Origin: Lachnospiraceae bacterium
Lineage (GTDB): Bacteria > Bacillota > Clostridia > Lachnospirales > Lachnospiraceae
Direction: 5' to 3'
Assembly (NCBI GenBank): GCA_003453515.1
Contig: DMLD01000032.1
Coordinates: 1 to 6,392 of the forward strand
Length of the DNA: 6,392 nt
The notes beneath the pieces were generated by a model. That model saw only the letters and a program-made list of their open reading frames with translations, made no database searches and was not told the origin of the DNA. Below, piece by piece: positions 5,058 to 6,392 of this stretch. The position numbers were made by a program, and so were the translations under genes. How positions within the stretch are numbered: position 1 is the stretch's first letter; the number at the start of each line of letters is the position of its first letter.

Positions 5058-6316
5058 TTTACCGTCTCCTCCCATACACGATCGGTCCCCGGCATGATCT
5101 CACCAAAGCCCTTATCACGTATTGTAAAAATAGCAGTTTTCGCATCCTCAAACCTGACCCGCAGCCCAAGTCTGGTCATGCGGTTATTTTTCCCGATTAC
5201 AGGCGAGATGTCGAGCATCAGCTTTTTCGACTCGCCCTCAAACACGGGCTTCGAATTGAGTACTATCTCGGTATCCCCGTCGGGTATCAGATCCACCTCG
5301 GTGTCGACCTCGAACCACGGGTCTCCCGCTCTCGCAAGCTCCAGATCCACGGTCTTCCCGTCCTGATAGACCTCCATCGTCAGGCTGACCGGCACCATAT
5401 CCGGCGAGAACACCACATAGTCCTCGAGCCTTTTCTTGTCACCGAACTCCTTCGCGGCGTAGACCGCACCGCTCACATAGAGATTTCTTCCTCTGAAAAG
5501 CCTTCTCCCGACCGCCAGTCTCGGAAAGACATCGTCTGCCCACTCGCTCTCAAAGCCCTCTCCCGTCATAAACAGCGACGAGACATACTGACCGCGCAGC
5601 GCGGACTTCACTATGTTTTCAAACACGACACCCTTGGGCGCGAGAGCCGATGTCTCATCATCTATGCTTATCAGCTCATCCGAGAGGAAATCTCCCTTCT
5701 TGTCGTCCGCATCGGCTTCGTCGACGGCAAACGCATCCGTATAATCCTTGTGCTTGACGCCGACCAGCGCGGGATTGTGCGTCCTGTCGACCTGGAGCTG
5801 CCTGTATATCAGGTGCTTCCCGTCGTAGTCGAAAAGCCCGACATCCGACGCCCAGAGTTCCTTCTTCTGATAGAGGACATAGTACATGTAGCTTCTCTTG
5901 TGATCTATGATCTTCACTCTGTCGTTCTCGAGTCCGATCAGCTTAAGCGACTCGTATATCCTGTCCACATATTCCTTGTCCATATCTGGAACGGTTATCA
6001 CGAGCATTTTTATCTTTTCACCGGGATAACGCATCCTCGTAAGCGATAGTGTCTTTCTCAAAAAATAAGCCAGCACCCTCTCCGGTTTCACCTTTTTGTT
6101 CCCGTCGATGACGCTCTTGCCGCTTTTCACATTCTCCAAAAAGCCCGTGATCGGATCCCTGCTCTCGAAGCTGACCGCAGTCTCGATCAGCGCATCCGGA
6201 TTTTCCTCGGACTGCCCCATGAGCACAGGCTCCATCAGCTCACGGTCATATACCGCAAGCTGTGTAGTCTCGTCACACAGATCAAGTCCCAATATCAGGG
6301 TTCTCTCATCACTCAT
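5048..6316 (-). CDS. Hsp70/actin-fold protein, DUF5716-like
   Basis: A 422-residue cytoplasmic protein with the order of an Hsp70/actin ATPase domain. Residues 7-23 (ILGLDLCDETTQLAVYD) match the first phosphate loop. LVITVPDMDKEYVDRIYESLKLIGL (105-129) mirrors the Hsp70 VITVPA helix, and DVGLFDYDGKHL (158-169) sits at the second phosphate loop. SSLFMTGEGF (246-255) and GRNLYVSGAVYAAKEF (276-291) mirror the adenosine region. The DxGGGT and GGSSR signatures are not intact, so ATP hydrolysis is doubtful. Residues 195-225 are an acidic insert, and about 298-422 form a beta-rich tail unlike the Hsp70 substrate domain. This agrees with DUF5716 of Clostridia as I recall it. The ATG follows a strong AGGAGGA. 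It is the first complete gene of the cluster. Exact role unknown. Confidence 0.8.
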   Translation of the reverse strand: MSDERTLILGLDLCDETTQLAVYDRELMEPVLMGQSEENPDALIETAVSFESRDPITGFLENVKSGKSVIDGNKKVKPERVLAYFLRKTLSLTRMRYPGEKIKMLVITVPDMDKEYVDRIYESLKLIGLENDRVKIIDHKRSYMYYVLYQKKELWASDVGLFDYDGKHLIYRQLQVDRTHNPALVGVKHKDYTDAFAVDEADADDKKGDFLSDELISIDDETSALAPKGVVFENIVKSALRGQYVSSLFMTGEGFESEWADDVFPRLAVGRRLFRGRNLYVSGAVYAAKEFGDKKRLEDYVVFSPDMVPVSLTMEVYQDGKTVDLELARAGDPWFEVDTEVDLIPDGDTEIVLNSKPVFEGESKKLMLDISPVIGKNNRMTRLGLRVRFEDAKTAIFTIRDKGFGEIMPGTDRVWEETVKCL

Positions 6317-6320
6317 GGTT

Positions 6321-6327
6321 TCCTCCT
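6321..6327 (-). promoter_or_regulatory. Strong ribosome binding site of the Hsp70-like gene
   Basis: AGGAGGA on the minus strand stands four bases before the ATG at 6314-6316. It fixes the start of the 422-residue protein and indicates efficient translation. It lies a few bases downstream of the likely stop of the preceding gene, an arrangement normal inside an operon. Confidence 0.85.
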
Positions 6328-6332
6328 ACGGA

Positions 6333-6392
6333 TCACTTATCATAATTACGTTGTTTTCCTGACAGCTGCATCGCCAACAAGCTTACAGCAGC
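6333..6392 (-). CDS. Probable C-terminal end of an upstream gene (partial)
   Basis: Read on the minus strand, the last 60 bases form an open frame, LLAMQLSGKQRNYDK, ending in TGA at 6333-6335, which is 16 bases before the start of the Hsp70-like gene. Another frame ends in TAA at 6346-6348 and cannot be excluded. No convincing promoter lies between here and 6316: a TATGAT-like box exists but has no fitting -35 element. The cluster therefore probably continues to the right. In related bacteria a large DUF5717-type gene often accompanies DUF5716, as I recall, but too little sequence is present to test that. Confidence 0.4.
   Translation of the reverse strand, partial: AAVSLLAMQLSGKQRNYDK

Noticed and set aside
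6336..6360. Promoter directly before the Hsp70-like gene (TATGAT)
   Set aside because: No acceptable -35 box stands 16-18 bases upstream, and the sequence is also readable as the end of an upstream gene.

Overview
The window looks like chromosomal DNA of a Gram-positive anaerobe of the class Clostridia, most likely Lachnospiraceae or a close relative. The grounds are strong AGGAGG-type ribosome binding sites, tightly overlapping genes, moderate base composition, a Hsp70/actin-like protein of the DUF5716 type, and a secreted Ig-like plus NlpC/P60-type protein. This placement rests on gene content recognised by eye, not on a database search. All supported genes lie on the minus strand, so transcription runs from right to left.

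From the right edge, the window opens with the probable last codons of an upstream gene (6333-6392). A tight cluster of four genes follows: a 422-residue Hsp70/actin-fold protein with decayed nucleotide motifs (5048-6316), a helical TPR protein that probably starts at a GTG (4284-5057), a two-pass membrane protein with long coiled coils (3059-4294), and a PHP-family metal phosphoesterase (2162-3031). The first three are coupled by overlaps of 10-11 bases. The fourth follows after 27 bases with its own strong ribosome binding site. The first three look like parts of one assembly: a chaperone-like or actin-like core, a TPR adaptor and a membrane-anchored coiled-coil scaffold. The PHP enzyme may be functionally linked or merely co-transcribed.

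A 198-base gap (1964-2161) holds a good extended -10 promoter, a 13-bp dyad overlapping its -35 element, and a leader of about 90 bases with several hairpins. It drives a secreted protein of 509 residues with Ig-like segments and a C-terminal cysteine peptidase-like domain (434-1963), probably acting on or in the cell wall.

The left 433 bases have no confident gene. They are dense in secondary structure: two exact 27-bp direct repeats 79 bp apart, a GC-rich imperfect hairpin (91-146), an AT-rich hairpin (201-237) and a long hairpin of about 32 base pairs (249-361). A short minus-strand open frame (7-189) with protein-like codons crosses the repeats. This block could be a palindromic mobile-element end, an extragenic repeat cluster or a structured RNA, and I cannot assign it to a known family. 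The two most interesting items are the Hsp70-like/TPR/coiled-coil gene set and this hairpin block.
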